From the NCBI GenBank assembly GCA_001579985.1, contig LRSR01010814.1, positions 1 through 26,081 on the forward strand: a stretch of 26,081 nt of DNA, in the 5' to 3' direction. The DNA comes from Hypsibius dujardini. Taxonomy: Eukaryota > Tardigrada > Eutardigrada > Parachela > Hypsibiidae. Both the position numbers and the translations under genes were made by a program. Within the stretch, counting starts at the first letter, position 1, and each line of letters begins with the position of its first letter. The notes beneath the pieces are model-generated. The model was not told where the DNA came from, made no database searches, and saw nothing but the letters and a program-made list of their open reading frames with translations. Positions 1-10,006 of the stretch are shown here, piece after piece.

Positions 1-943
1 TCTTTATGAACCCCAATGAATCAAAAGCAGAAGGAGTGGAAATGAGTCTTGTAAAAAATGCCATTGCCGTCAAGACGTCCAGTACCACACTGACCAACAA
101 AATGCCCCCGAAACAGTCGTTAAAGTACTCCACGAAGCGCGACATATTCACATAGGTCAAGGTCCAGTTTTCAATCCTATCCGGTAGACTGCGGGTCCCA
201 ATTTGAGACCATGAAACTGTTAAGTTGTTCTTTTCAGCGACTGTTTCTTTGCGTAGGTTCCGTATTGTTTTCACGGCCGACCAAACGAAAATGAGGCCGG
301 AAATGAGGATCTGCTGCGACAGCAGGAATGGCCAATCAACCAGCAACGTCCACAACGACGCGTAAATGCTCCTGCCGATACAGCGATCGAACCAACTGTA
401 GTAGAAGCAGACACTTGTAGCGTTTAGCTTTAGACTCGAGTTATCGGTCTGCGGGGCTTCCAACAAACCCTCGGCCGAGAGCCAAAAGAATGCCGAGTGA
501 GATGCATGCAGGCTCAGACTGATGATGAACAGGACGAGGGATATACGCCGAAATGTAGTTGACTGTTTAGCACTGCGATGGCCTAATGGTTGCAATGTTT
601 TTTTCACCACAAAGGCACGGAGAGCACGCCATTGAGGAAGACGGCAGAAAAAGAGGGCGAGTACGATGACACCGCGTGCTGTGAAGAAGCTCCTCCATAA
701 TAGATGAGCTAGAGCTATTACAGACGGTGTCTTAGTTACATCTTCCTCACCGAGCGAAAACATGATCACATCAACCGAGTCTGTGACAGCCAGACCAAGG
801 CTGGCCAGGGTAAAGGTAACTCGAATTAAATTACGCCAAGAGTTGCAAAACGTTGATGGACAAATTCGTTTGGCATCAGGCAAGGATGGGGTCTCATTTG
901 CTGTGAGAAAAAAAGACTGGACAAAGACGATGTCCTCGGTCAT
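1..943 (-). CDS. Gustatory-receptor-like gene A, left copy, 5' part only
   Basis: This is the first exon of a seven-transmembrane chemoreceptor, cut by the window edge. The start codon is at 943-941 and the sequence covers residues 1-314 of the 342 encoded by the complete exon in the other copy (18695-19720). It opens with MTEDIVFVQS, a start conserved with genes B and C. Hydrophobic segments lie near residues 41-63, 76-100, 132-155, 195-221 and 274-302 (TM1-TM5). Asn-X-Ser/Thr sequons between TM3 and TM4 (near 168-176) fit an extracellular loop 2. The sequence is the same as the right-hand copy. TM6, TM7 and the last three exons lie outside the window. See the entry at 17540-19720 for the full gene. 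Confidence 0.8.
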   Translation of the reverse strand, partial: MTEDIVFVQSFFLTANETPSLPDAKRICPSTFCNSWRNLIRVTFTLASLGLAVTDSVDVIMFSLGEEDVTKTPSVIALAHLLWRSFFTARGVIVLALFFCRLPQWRALRAFVVKKTLQPLGHRSAKQSTTFRRISLVLFIISLSLHASHSAFFWLSAEGLLEAPQTDNSSLKLNATSVCFYYSWFDRCIGRSIYASLWTLLVDWPFLLSQQILISGLIFVWSAVKTIRNLRKETVAEKNNLTVSWSQIGTRSLPDRIENWTLTYVNMSRFVEYFNDCFGGILLVSVVLDVLTAMAFFTRLISTPSAFDSLGFIK

Positions 944-1938
944 GTTGCGACACGTTCAACTCCGGTCTGAACCGCTTTTTAGATGCCTCTCAACTGACAA
1001 ACCTACTATTGCATTTCCCGATGAGCGACCGGGACAATGACAAAGAAATGTAATTTCACAAAATGATATCTAGAACTAGCTAGCTAAATCGTTGAAAATT
1101 GTGAGGTAGGCCACAGGCGATGTCAGCGGTTTTGAAGTTTACGTTTTGGAACCAGGGACACAAGCTACATTACATTGAGTCTATGTTTGCGATCCCGGAA
1201 CTCTGTCATAAGCAGATTAGCCAAACGTTTTCTCCTCTTTGTTCAGTATATTATTTCTTTGACACTTCCACGACATTGAGGTCAAATTCGGTAGTACCTT
1301 GGGGATGTCGGGACGCTAACTTTTTAATCAGCTCAAGTGATGACACAAAAACAGTAACGGACACTGGCCACTATAGATTGTAGTTGAGGATTGCTCATAA
1401 GGCGGAGGGCGAGGCAAACAGAATGGCAAATACGAACACAGCCATGGATTAGAGACATGCAGTGGCGGAGACACAGACGCAGACATAGACACAGACACAA
1501 GTACAGACACAAGCACAGACAAAAACACAGGCACAGACACAAACACAGACACAGACACAGACATAGACACAGGCATAGACACAGACACATTGAATATCGG
1601 CACACACAGGCCTAGACAACACGGTAAAAATTCTATTAACCTGAATTCTTAATATCAGCAAAGAGAACTATGGAAAGCGTCTATAAAATTGGCTAGTACG
1701 ACCTATGTCTATATTATATTAGGCCGGACTGACGTCAAACGCAAAACGACAGGAATTGCCGATGCCACAGAAAATATACTACTTTAGAGACTCATTCTTT
1801 AGCATAACATCGCCAAGCTGCCTAATAAGCGGTGAGTATATTCATTTCGTGATCATGGTATTGTTAAAGTTGTTTTGACAATCTGCACGATATAGCTGCA
1901 CGTTGTGCTTCATCTGCTGGGAAATATAGGACTTGTGC
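944..1938. other. Spacer between gene A (left copy) and gene B
   Basis: This stretch is upstream of gene A and downstream of gene B, both on the minus strand. Apart from the microsatellite at 1471-1589 I find no convincing gene. The short open frames over the microsatellite, with His/Arg-rich or Val/Cys-rich products, are products of the repeat. The promoter of A should lie at the left end of this stretch, but I recognise no clear TATA box or other core motif. Confidence 0.6.
1471..1589. repeat. Imperfect CACAGA hexanucleotide microsatellite
   Basis: About 20 imperfect units of the hexamer CACAGA run through this stretch, with single-base variants such as CATAGA, CAGGCA and CAAGCA. It lies in the spacer upstream of gene A. 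The copy at 20248-20366 has the same units and the same interruptions in the same order. Confidence 0.9.
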
Positions 1939-3605
1939 TCAGCCTTTGGATGGACACGCTTCCACAGATCGGCTGAGTATTTCCTTTGTGACCAGAAGGG
2001 TAGTCACAACTGTTGTCACAATCTAAAGAACGATAAAAAATGTTTGGTTTGATGATCCAAAGAACAGTTCTATTGCACTGTATATTCGGTATATCAAGAA
2101 ATGCCAGAATCATCGACGATTGGCCTACCGTTAACAAGGAGGCGCGCGAAAAGTGGAATAGTCCGCCTGCTTCAATTTTGAGCTGGTTCTCTTTCACAAT
2201 CTGCGAGAGCTTGTCGATCCTCTTGAGGGAAGGAAGTTTCTTCGAAATTGATTCTGTGTTGATCTAAGTAGTAGACCATGCAAGCCCATTATACCCTTCT
2301 TATTCCATTGCACAATATATATTCATTTACGGTTCTTGTCTGTTCCCCGTAGCCGTTTAATATCCAGACGAAATCCCGCAGAATTTTATCGAGCGTTGAA
2401 CTCTAGAGGAAACGTGAAAATTTGGTCCTTTGTTTATCCTGCGAGAGCTTTATTTTTGCCTCCTTTTTATTCCTGTCGAAACTCGTTTTGAGTCTAACAA
2501 GATTGCCGGACAAGCGTACAGTTCAATTCAGCTCATCGCGTCGCAAATTCGTGTCATATGCTACAGCTGTACTTACCTCTTCGTGTAGCAAAACAAAGGG
2601 CATGAAGCAGATGGTTGCATAACAGAGAAAAAGAGTCGCTGTGCACCCATACAGGAACCACAACATCGCGTTGTATGATGCACCGTAGACAAGAAGTTTC
2701 GCACATACCGCCAGTACTGTCAACACATCCAGTCCAACACTGACTACCAATATCCGCCCGAAACATCCGTTAAAATAATCCACAAATCTGGTCACATTCA
2801 CATACGTCAAGGTCCACATGTCGATCCGATCCGCAAGCGGGCTCGGCCCAGCAGCATCCGACCAGGCAACACTTTGATTGACCTTCGCTAGGGTAATTTC
2901 TTTTCGTAAACTTCGCATCGCTTTCACAGTCCACCAAACGAACAGGATCCCGGAAATGTGCACCTGCTGCGACAGGAAGAGGGCCCAATCGAACAGCAAC
3001 TGCATTGGGATAAACGTCGCCCGACCGATGCAGCGATGCATCCAGAGAGCATAACACGGATCAGCCTCAACAGTGAGGTTGACGCTCGAGTTGCTGGGGA
3101 CGACGGCGTCGTTGAAGAAGCTCTCCTTATTGAGCCAGAAGAGAGCCATGTATGACGCATGGACACCGGTACCGATTGCCAGTAGTATTAAGGACAACCG
3201 ACGGCCGGTTATAGATGGGTCAGCATTGCAACTAAGGTCACCTAATGAGGGTTGAATTTTGGTTTGAACGAAGAAGCGCAGAGCACGCCACTGTGGAAGC
3301 TGCCATGAAAACAGCCACAGCACTGCTGGGCCACGTACTACGAGAAAGTTCGCCCACAACATCTGGACCAGGTTGATCGCAAAGGGCGTGGAATTATCCG
3401 CCAAGTCAAGCTCCAACGAAAACCTGAATACGTCCACCATTTTCATCAGAGCTAGACTAAGGCTGACTACCGGGAAGGTTATTCGAACAGCGGTCCGCAA
3501 TGAGTTGTAGAGGTTTGAAAGACAAAATTGTTTTGCATTAGTTGCGGTTTTGGCCTCATTGGCGAACAGAAGAAACGACTGAGCAAAGACAATATCTTCA
3601 GCCAT
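1939..3605 (-). CDS. Gustatory-receptor-like gene B (complete, four exons)
   Basis: Predicted seven-transmembrane chemoreceptor of 439 aa. Exons in transcription order are 3605-2577 (343 codons), 2402-2331 (24), 2263-2129 (45) and 2022-1939 (27 plus TGA). All introns are GT-AG and phase 0; the first donor is the perfect GAG|GTAAGT. Exon 1 carries TM1-TM6 and motifs shared with A and C: QWRALR after TM2, CIGR before TM4, WTLTYVN then YFNGCFG before TM5, and ATICFMPF then LLHEE at the end of TM6. Sequons NSS and NLT near 172-179 lie in the TM3-TM4 loop. Exon 3 contains IEAGGLFHFSRASLLT, matching the TM7 entry of GRs, and exon 4 completes TM7 (VTTVVTTLLVTKE). Length, topology and 3' phase-0 introns fit arthropod GRs, which are usually 380-450 aa. 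The usual TYxxxxxQF motif of TM7 is not conserved. The likely role is a ligand-gated cation channel in sensory neurons; the ligand is unknown. Confidence 0.82.
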
Positions 3606-4473
3606 ATTAGCGCCACAAAATTAGTCCACATAAAATAGCCCATCAAGAGACAGACCGAATCTTTACCTTTAGCTCTTTAAGGGATCAGGAGGAAAACGAA
3701 AAATAAGATGGGATTACGGTTACCGCCAAAGCAATTACACATGAGTTATCGACGCAGTCAACGACTTTGACATCATGAACAACGCTCGTAAGTTGCAATT
3801 GTGTGACTCGATGCATAATCCCGATTTCGAGAGATATCAAATTACCGGCGCACGTACATAGTTGTGTGTTCGTTCTTCGTGATTCGCTTGGTCCTCCACA
3901 AGGATATGCCTGCACGGGTCGTTGAAATTGAGCTCAAATTCCCGGCAGTGCCTTGGAGAACAGGTATGTGGTTTCATCACGGAAGTGATTACCCAGATTC
4001 TCAGGAGAGAGACTGACAGACTTATATCAGCGAAAGGAATGTGCTATTTGCTACGTACTTTTTAAAACATATATGCGTCTGATCGCGACGATTAACTCAA
4101 TACTGTACGTCAGTGCAAAACAGCACTCAGCTAAGCGATAACAGTTGATTTGCGGACTTTTGCTACGTTCATAGTCCTTGTCAGATGCGAGATGTCAGGA
4201 TATTTGTGCATAATCATTGTCGAACGAAAGTTTTGCGAGTTTACGATACCGCTTGCCAAACATTGCGAGATGCGAGAACGTAACGTCCGTGCAAGAAAAT
4301 CTGTCTAACAGACATGTTCATAGTTGCCGGTCAGAGCGATGACGTAGTTTGACAATTCATAGTCCCGCCCAAGGAAATCACCGCAGCTATTCTACTTTTC
4401 ACAGTAATTTTAAAAAAGTTGAGTAATAGTTTTCACTAACCATTTGCCGAGGAAATAAAACAAGTTGCTGGTA
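3606..4473. other. Spacer upstream of gene B
   Basis: This stretch lies upstream of B. I see no supported gene in it. At 4161-4195 there is a block (GCTACGTTCATAGTC and neighbours) resembling 18410-18447 in intron 1 of gene A, which suggests a dispersed repeat. The promoter of B should lie at the low-coordinate end; an AT-rich stretch occurs about 25-35 bp before the ATG, but it is not a convincing TATA box. Confidence 0.5.
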
Positions 4474-4827
4474 TGAGGTAAGGGAACTGGAATGGGCCAC
4501 TTGACTTTCCCGTACCCTGGAATGGGCCACCGGGCGGCAGGGGGCGCTCTGTCGCAAATTAATCAAAAACAGATGAATCACTGCGTAGTCAGCGACCTCT
4601 ACAGTGGACTTTCTCCGATCGTCCAATGGAGCTTTTTACTTCTCTTTTTTAAACATGTTCTCACAATTTTTTTTCATATCTGATGCGCGTTCCACCGAGT
4701 TATCAATTATTCTCTGTCGCTTAGAATCTTAGTGATAGCCAAAACTTGTGTGGAAGTTGTGATTCCAGGGTGGCCCATTCTAGGGTACGGCAAAAAACAA
4801 GTGGCCCATTCCAGTGCCCTTACCTCA
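4474..4827. mobile_element. 354-bp MITE with about 57-bp terminal inverted repeats
   Basis: The left end (4474-4530) begins TGAGGTAAGGGAACTGG, and the reverse complement of the right end (4770-4827) begins TGAGGTAAGGGCACTGG. The two remain alignable for nearly 60 bases. Each terminal repeat contains the motif TGGAATGGGCCAC twice, the inner copy about 28 bases from the outer; such doubled motifs resemble transposase-binding sites. The interior has no transposase and includes a GC-rich patch followed by AT-rich sequence. No clear target-site duplication is visible, so the superfamily is unassigned. It lies between genes B and C and recurs at 23251-23604. Confidence 0.8.
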
Positions 4828-5357
4828 TTTTGTACTAGCAGCTTGTCCTAGTTGCAACACTGTTGCAACTAAATATAACAGGATGATATGTTATTATTAA
4901 AAAAATACTATCAACAAGATCAAAATGGAGATCAACTTCGAAATAGGAATTTCAAGGAAACTACTAAGCCATCACAACGGTTCATGATTGGCTGGCCAGC
5001 TCTGGCATGCCATATGATTCTTGCGAGACCACGCCTTAAAAAAACACTCGTCCGGCAATGTTTGGTGAGTGTTCATAGTTCATCTTGTAAAATGTCAGAC
5101 GACAATTGTTATATGCGCATCGATAGTAAACACCTACGTCACAACTGAAGTGTTCTTCTTGGCAGATAACACGGACTATGACAGTAGCATTAGACTTTGT
5201 ATTGGACGCGTGCTGATCCGAAACAATCGTTCCACACACGCCAGTATAATGCCGAGGGCATAATTTGCAACAGCACCTGGAGGGCCTTGAGGAGCGATCC
5301 ACCTACGCCAGAGGCTTGTTTATGGGAGAAGCGGAACTAGGACCCTCATGTTGAAGC
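4828..5357. other. Spacer between the two TIR elements
   Basis: I find no supported gene. A block at 4997-5041 (CTCTGGCATG, then GATTCTTGCGAGACCACGCC) resembles 18463-18506 in intron 1 of gene A. Together with the block at 4161-4195 it may form the two ends of one dispersed repeat that is long here and short in gene A. Confidence 0.4.
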
Positions 5358-5757
5358 CAGGGGTGGACAAAGGGGCAAAACGCATTTTTTCGAAATTCAA
5401 CCCAAAAATCGGCCAAATTTTCGTGATCTTTTTGAAACTGTTGGGGTCTGGGGGTCTGATTTCCACGGGCAGCTCTGGATTTCAAACCATTTTCAAAAAC
5501 GTCAGTTTTTCTCACAAATTTGAGGTTAGCTCTAATTTAATATAACCTCCTATTGAAAACTGCAAATGGAAAGTCAAACACTTTCTAAAGTAGTTAAAAT
5601 TTGTGGGAAAAAAGTTTTGTGAACGTTTTGAAATTGGGGGAGGGTGCATTTAAACAGACCCTGACAGCCCCACGAGTTTGAAAATTATCAGGATCCATAG
5701 GCTAATTTTTTGGATCAATTTTGAAAAAAATCCGTTTTGCCTCTTCGCCCACCCCCG
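5358..5757. mobile_element. 400-bp hAT-like non-autonomous element
   Basis: The left end starts CAGGGGTGGACAAAGGGGC. The reverse complement of the right end reads CGGGGGTGGGCGAAGAGGC, and both continue into CAAAACG and ATTTTTT stretches, giving an alignable inverted repeat of about 50 bp. The CAGGGGTGG start is typical of hAT-superfamily termini. The 8-bp flanks (5350-5357 and 5758-5765) do not match, so either the duplication has decayed or the ends are a few bases off. There is no transposase coding. It recurs at 24135-24534. Confidence 0.72.
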
Positions 5758-5993
5758 GCCCTACCAATAGGGATCTTGGTTTCGACTTGTAATGACTCTA
5801 AACGCCTTCTTAAACCTTCCTTAATGACAAAACTGGTTTCAAGCATACGAGTTACAATCGTTTTTTTTGCTAAAAGGTTACTTTCGCCGCAGTAAACGGC
5901 CATTCCAATGTCAGAAAATATACGTCGACAGCAGGAAAACAGTCACTCTGGTAGAATGACATGGTGTCACCTTAGGGTAAGTAATATTCAAGT

Positions 5994-7733
5994 TTATGCT
6001 TTGAGTATTTCTTTTGTCACGAGCAGAATCGTAACAACTGTCGTCACAATCTAAAAAAAGTCAAAAACAAAAGTTAGAACGACATTAAACGGTGCATGGG
6101 TTGGAGTTAAAGTTGCCTCACCGTAACCAAAGTAGTGCGGGATGAAAAATCAAATATCCCAGCGGCTTCAATTGTGAGGGGATGCTTCTCAACAATCAAT
6201 GAAAGTTCCCTCACTCCTTCCAGAACGGTACAATCGACCTTCGAAAATGCCGTTTGTTCGGCCTAATGTAATTGGTAATTTTTATTAAATAGTGTATACA
6301 ACATGCTAAAAGAGCGGCGACATGTTTACGTTCTGTTTACGTTCCCCGTAACCATTAGCCGTCCAGATGAACTCGTGCAGCAGTCTGCCAATTTCCTGAC
6401 CCTAACATGAGAGACAAAAATTATTGATAGTTACGGGAATTTGTAACTATTTGTGAATTCTTTCAAATTTTAGTTTGTACAGCCTAGTACCACAACCCAC
6501 TAATGCTAATAAATATGTATTCACGGAGCAACCGGAATCCGTTATGCTCGTTGATCTATACAGCTGTAAGTGATGAATTATTCAAATTTTGAACCACGAA
6601 TTGGCTCCAAAAAGGTCATATTTATAACGCTATTTAATTTATGATTTGAAGAGTTTGTCATCAGAAATTACAAAACAAATGTGGTCAAACCATCAGATTA
6701 GTTTTCTTATGAAATATTTTAAAACCAGCGTTTATACTTCTTCGTGCAGCAAGATAAAGGGGATGAAGCAGATCGTTGCGTAGCCAAGAAACAGCACTGC
6801 GGTCCATACGTAAAACATAGTCTCCATCAGACTGAGTGGATTGTTCATTCGATGAGCGGCAATGAATTCCGCGCATACTCCCAGCACAGTCAAAGCGTCC
6901 AGTACCACGCTGACGAAACAAATCCCCCCGAAACATTTGTTGAAGTAATAAACAAAGCGTGACGCATTCACATAGGACAATGTCCAATAACGGATTACTT
7001 CCGGTAGTCGAAAGTTCCACCCCGTATCCGACGAGGCAACCGTTAGGTTGACCTTTTCTGCTGTTATTTCTTTCTTTAAACTTCGCATTGCTACCAAGAC
7101 CACCCAGACAAAAATGAGACTCGAAATGAGAACCTGCTGCGACAGTATGAACGGCCAATCCGCCAGTAATGTCCACAAGGTAAAAAAAGCATTACGACTG
7201 ATGCATTGTTGAAAAAAATTATCGTAACAAGACTGGTTCAATTCGGTTTCGGAAGCTTTCAGCTCCAAGCTGCTCGAATTATCGAAATGCCAGTACTCGA
7301 TGGCGAGCCATTGCAGGGCATTCTGTGATCCATGCATGCAAAAACTAATGATAAATAGTAATAAGGAAAGATGGTGGTAAATCTTGAAAGCTTTAGTGCT
7401 GTTAAAATTTGGCGTAAATGTGCTATGCAGAAAAGAACGTAAAGCTCTCCATTGTTCGAGTTGTAGCTGAAAGAGTACTAGCACAATCACGCCACGAATT
7501 GCATAAAAGGTCCCCCACAGAATTTCCACCAACAGGAGCTCAATTGGTACGCTAGAAGTCCTCTGGAACTCAATTACAGTCATGATAGAACTCGGGGAAT
7601 CTATCAGGAAAAATGCTATGCTGGCCAGTGTAAAAGTTATGCGCACAAAGCTGCGCAACGCATTGGCCCATCGTGTTCCGGTGTCGTTGGCGGCCAGAAG
7701 GAATGACTGTACGAAGACGATATCTCCGGTCAT
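5994..7733 (-). CDS. Gustatory-receptor-like gene C (four exons, weak first donor)
   Basis: Predicted seven-transmembrane chemoreceptor of 421 aa if fully spliced. Exons are 7733-6738 (332 codons), 6401-6330 (24), 6262-6122 (47) and 6050-5994 (18 plus TAA), all phase 0. It shares with A and B the start MTGDIVFVQS, QWRALR after TM2, DWPFILSQQ in TM4, WTLSYVNASRFV and YFNKCFGG before TM5, and ATICFIPFILLHEE ending TM6. Sequons NSS (152) and NQS (167) lie in the TM3-TM4 loop. Exon 3 holds TIEAAGIFDFS and exon 4 VTTVVTILLVTKE (TM7). The first donor is GAA|GTATAA, a poor match to consensus, and reading through gives Val then an immediate stop, yielding a 333-aa protein without TM7. Exon 2 ends near two alternative GTAAAC donors; the second keeps the 72-nt length seen in A and B. 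It may be functional or beginning to decay. Confidence 0.77.
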
Positions 7734-8700
7734 GTTGCTTTACCGTCAATCCAATGTATGGATGATTTTTATGTCATCGTCAAAATTTAGGAAATTTACA
7801 TGCAGTAATTCCATGCGAAGCTTGTGTGACAAGTCTCCAGAAGAACGGCTGTTTCCAGCGTTTTTCGGGTGCAACGAGGGAGGCTTTCGTGAGCACTCTG
7901 TTAGAGAATTAGATCAAACTTCACAAGCTCGAGTGGCTTTGGAATCTCACGGGCTCTTTCGGTAAACCTGCTTGTAATCCCAATCTCACACTTTGGAAAG
8001 GTACGCGACAGATAAATGCACTGTATGACTGTAAACTCAGTTCAAAAATCTGTTCTGCATTGGCAAGGAAACTCGACGCACCTATCATTGTCCCGTGAGG
8101 CATGTGCAAAGCGCTTTCTTATTTTACCATCGTCGGGCACTACTTACAAATAACATATGTGAAGCACTCATTCCCACGGCAGTGCGTCAAATTTGACATG
8201 CCTCTGGGAAGACAGGCTTACCTTTTTCAATTTGTGAAAGTGTCCGCACCGCTATCGCAGGTCATCTTAAATCTCTGAATCAGCAGGTTCCACTGAATGC
8301 AAAACTGCATTAATAGCTTATCGTTTGTAACAGACTACCTTCAGCAAGAACGGAGATTTTCCTTCCCGATCGGAGTGGGGTTCTTTTTTCACAAATACCT
8401 ATCCATATATTATGATTTTACACTGGGGGTCTCGGGCTGGAAATTACATCCGCGGTTTCAGCAACAATTAAGGAAGGGAAAAACATTCCCGCACCAATTT
8501 GTGCTATGACCCGGGGCTTGATTGATTGATTCATAAGCCACGTTTCCGAAGTCCCAATTTTTTATCCCAACCACTGTAAAAAAGTTTGATTTGAAGATTT
8601 TTTACACTGTAGACTCTAAATTCAATTTGAAATCGATTGATATCAGCAGAATCTTATTTGAGTGCCAGGAAGCGGAGCTATGGGTCATTTCTGCAATGTC
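7734..8700. other. Spacer between gene C and pseudogene D
   Basis: I see no convincing gene, repeat or RNA here. Small open frames on both strands lack recognisable domains and look incidental. The promoter of gene C should lie at the low-coordinate end. I looked for leftover receptor exons (the conserved N-terminal and TM4 coding patterns) and found none. Confidence 0.5.
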
Positions 8701-10006
8701 TTAAAAATCTTGGAATCGACCATTTTCAAAAAAATCCTCTTTTGCGATTAGCAGGGTCGTAAAAACTGTCGTCGCAATCTAAAACTTCACAAAACGATTT
8801 TTAGTGCAACAATATAATTTGAACTATGGTGCAACATGGATCATACCTCCCTTACCGTGATTAAAAGAGTCCGCGTGAAATAAAATATCCCACCGGCTTC
8901 AATTGTGAGAGGACTTGTTTCCATAATCAAAGAAAGGTCCTTAAGATCTCCGATGGTATTAAATTCTTCCTTTGAAACCGATTCTTTCCTAGACTAATCC
9001 ATTTTAAAATGGGTCAAAAGTATTATATGCATTGTCGGATTCTCAAAAAACGGTATTACCGGTATAATGAACGATAACTTTACCTTTTTTTCCGCCGTCC
9101 CCGTAAACGTTCGCTGTCCAGATCAAATTGCGTAACAGAATATTGAGTTCACAACTCTAAAATAAAGATATGGTGATCGGCTTTGTCTGAATGGTTTCTA
9201 TTATAGTTTAAACGACATATGCACTGCATGTATCCTATTTTTAAACTCGCAATCTTCCTAAAAGGTTAATTATGATGATTTATAATCAGTCTGCTGCCGC
9301 GGATTATACGATATTTCCAACGACGGAGCATTAATACAAATTATGCAGTTAACATTGTTCTGCACCATCTGAACCCCTTTGCGGGAGGAGCAGGCATTTA
9401 ACAAAAATTTCAATTGACCTGAGACATTTGAAAATTGAACGAAATAAACAATTTAAACTCGGGAAAGGTAGTCTTAAAAATTAAAAAAAACCATAATACT
9501 AATTACAAATTCCCCACGCACTTTGCACCAAACGTTTGGCTAACTATCTCCTTTACCCCTCAATATACTATTATCTTCTCTATCACACTTGTTGCTGGCC
9601 TTTCTGCTCTTTCTAGTACCTCTTCCTATAGCACAATAAAAGGGCCGAAGCAAATGGTTGCGTAGCCGAGAAACAACAGGGCCATCCATAGGTAGCGCAG
9701 AGTGCGCATCGCACTGAACGGCACCCCGGTCTGCCGAGCGGCGATGAATTCCGCGCAAACCCCCAGCACAGTCACTACGTCTAGAACAATAATGTCCAGC
9801 AAAATTCGCCCGAAACATCTGTTGAAATTATTGATGAAACGCGACAGATTCATGTATGTCAACGTCCAATTTTCAATCTTATCCGGAAGTAAGCACGACG
9901 CAATCTCCGACCTGTCAACATTTAAGTTGACTCTTTCAACGGCAATCTCATTTCGCAGGCTCCGCAACACTTTCACTGAGAGCCAAACGAAAATGAGACC
10001 GGAAAA
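8701..10006 (-). pseudogene. Gustatory-receptor-like pseudogene D (5' half lost)
   Basis: This is the remains of a fourth receptor paralogue. Homology to A, B and C starts abruptly at SGLIFVW in TM4 (near 10003, matching residue 215 of A) and runs through WTLTYMNLSRF, FNRCFGRI and ATICFGPFIVL. The codon matching the His of the conserved LLHEE is TAG (9626-9628), a premature stop. The remaining exons are recognisable: exon 1 remnant 10006-9620, exon 2 9156-9084 (IWTANVYGD), exon 3 8988-8856 (TIEAGGIFYF) and exon 4 8778-8701 (TTVFTTLLIAKE, TAA at 8703-8701). Exons 2 and 3 no longer join in a common phase: exon 2 is 73 nt instead of 72 and exon 3 carries one extra base at its start. A mariner-type transposase remnant directly abuts the broken end. 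No 5' half was found on the far side of the transposon. Confidence 0.85.

Larger units (their letters stand above)
1..7304 (+). repeat. 18.8-kb unit, left partial copy (direct repeat of 18778-26081)
   Basis: This segment recurs in the same orientation at +18777. Genes, spacers, the CACAGA microsatellite and homopolymer runs matched exactly wherever I compared them, and the deduced proteins of the two copies are the same. The repeat starts at the first base and ends at the last base of the window, as expected when the window is cut from sequence with a period of 18,777 bp. A tandem duplication, a circular molecule and an overlapping-end assembly artefact all fit. Confidence 0.95.

Noticed and set aside
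1328-1661. Open frames over the CACAGA microsatellite, His/Arg-rich on one strand and Val/Cys-rich or Leu/Cys-rich on the other
   Set aside because: They are open in several frames only because the repeat lacks stops; there is no start context or domain.
5350-5765. 8-bp target duplication for the 400-bp hAT-like element
   Set aside because: The flanks GTTGAAGC and GCCCTACC do not match.
6685-7176. 163-codon minus-strand open frame in another frame of gene C
   Set aside because: It is a shadow of exon 1 of C; only the receptor frame keeps the paralogue motifs.
8297-8509. 70-codon plus-strand open frame between C and D
   Set aside because: Length is within chance expectation, and there is no motif, repeat or splice evidence.
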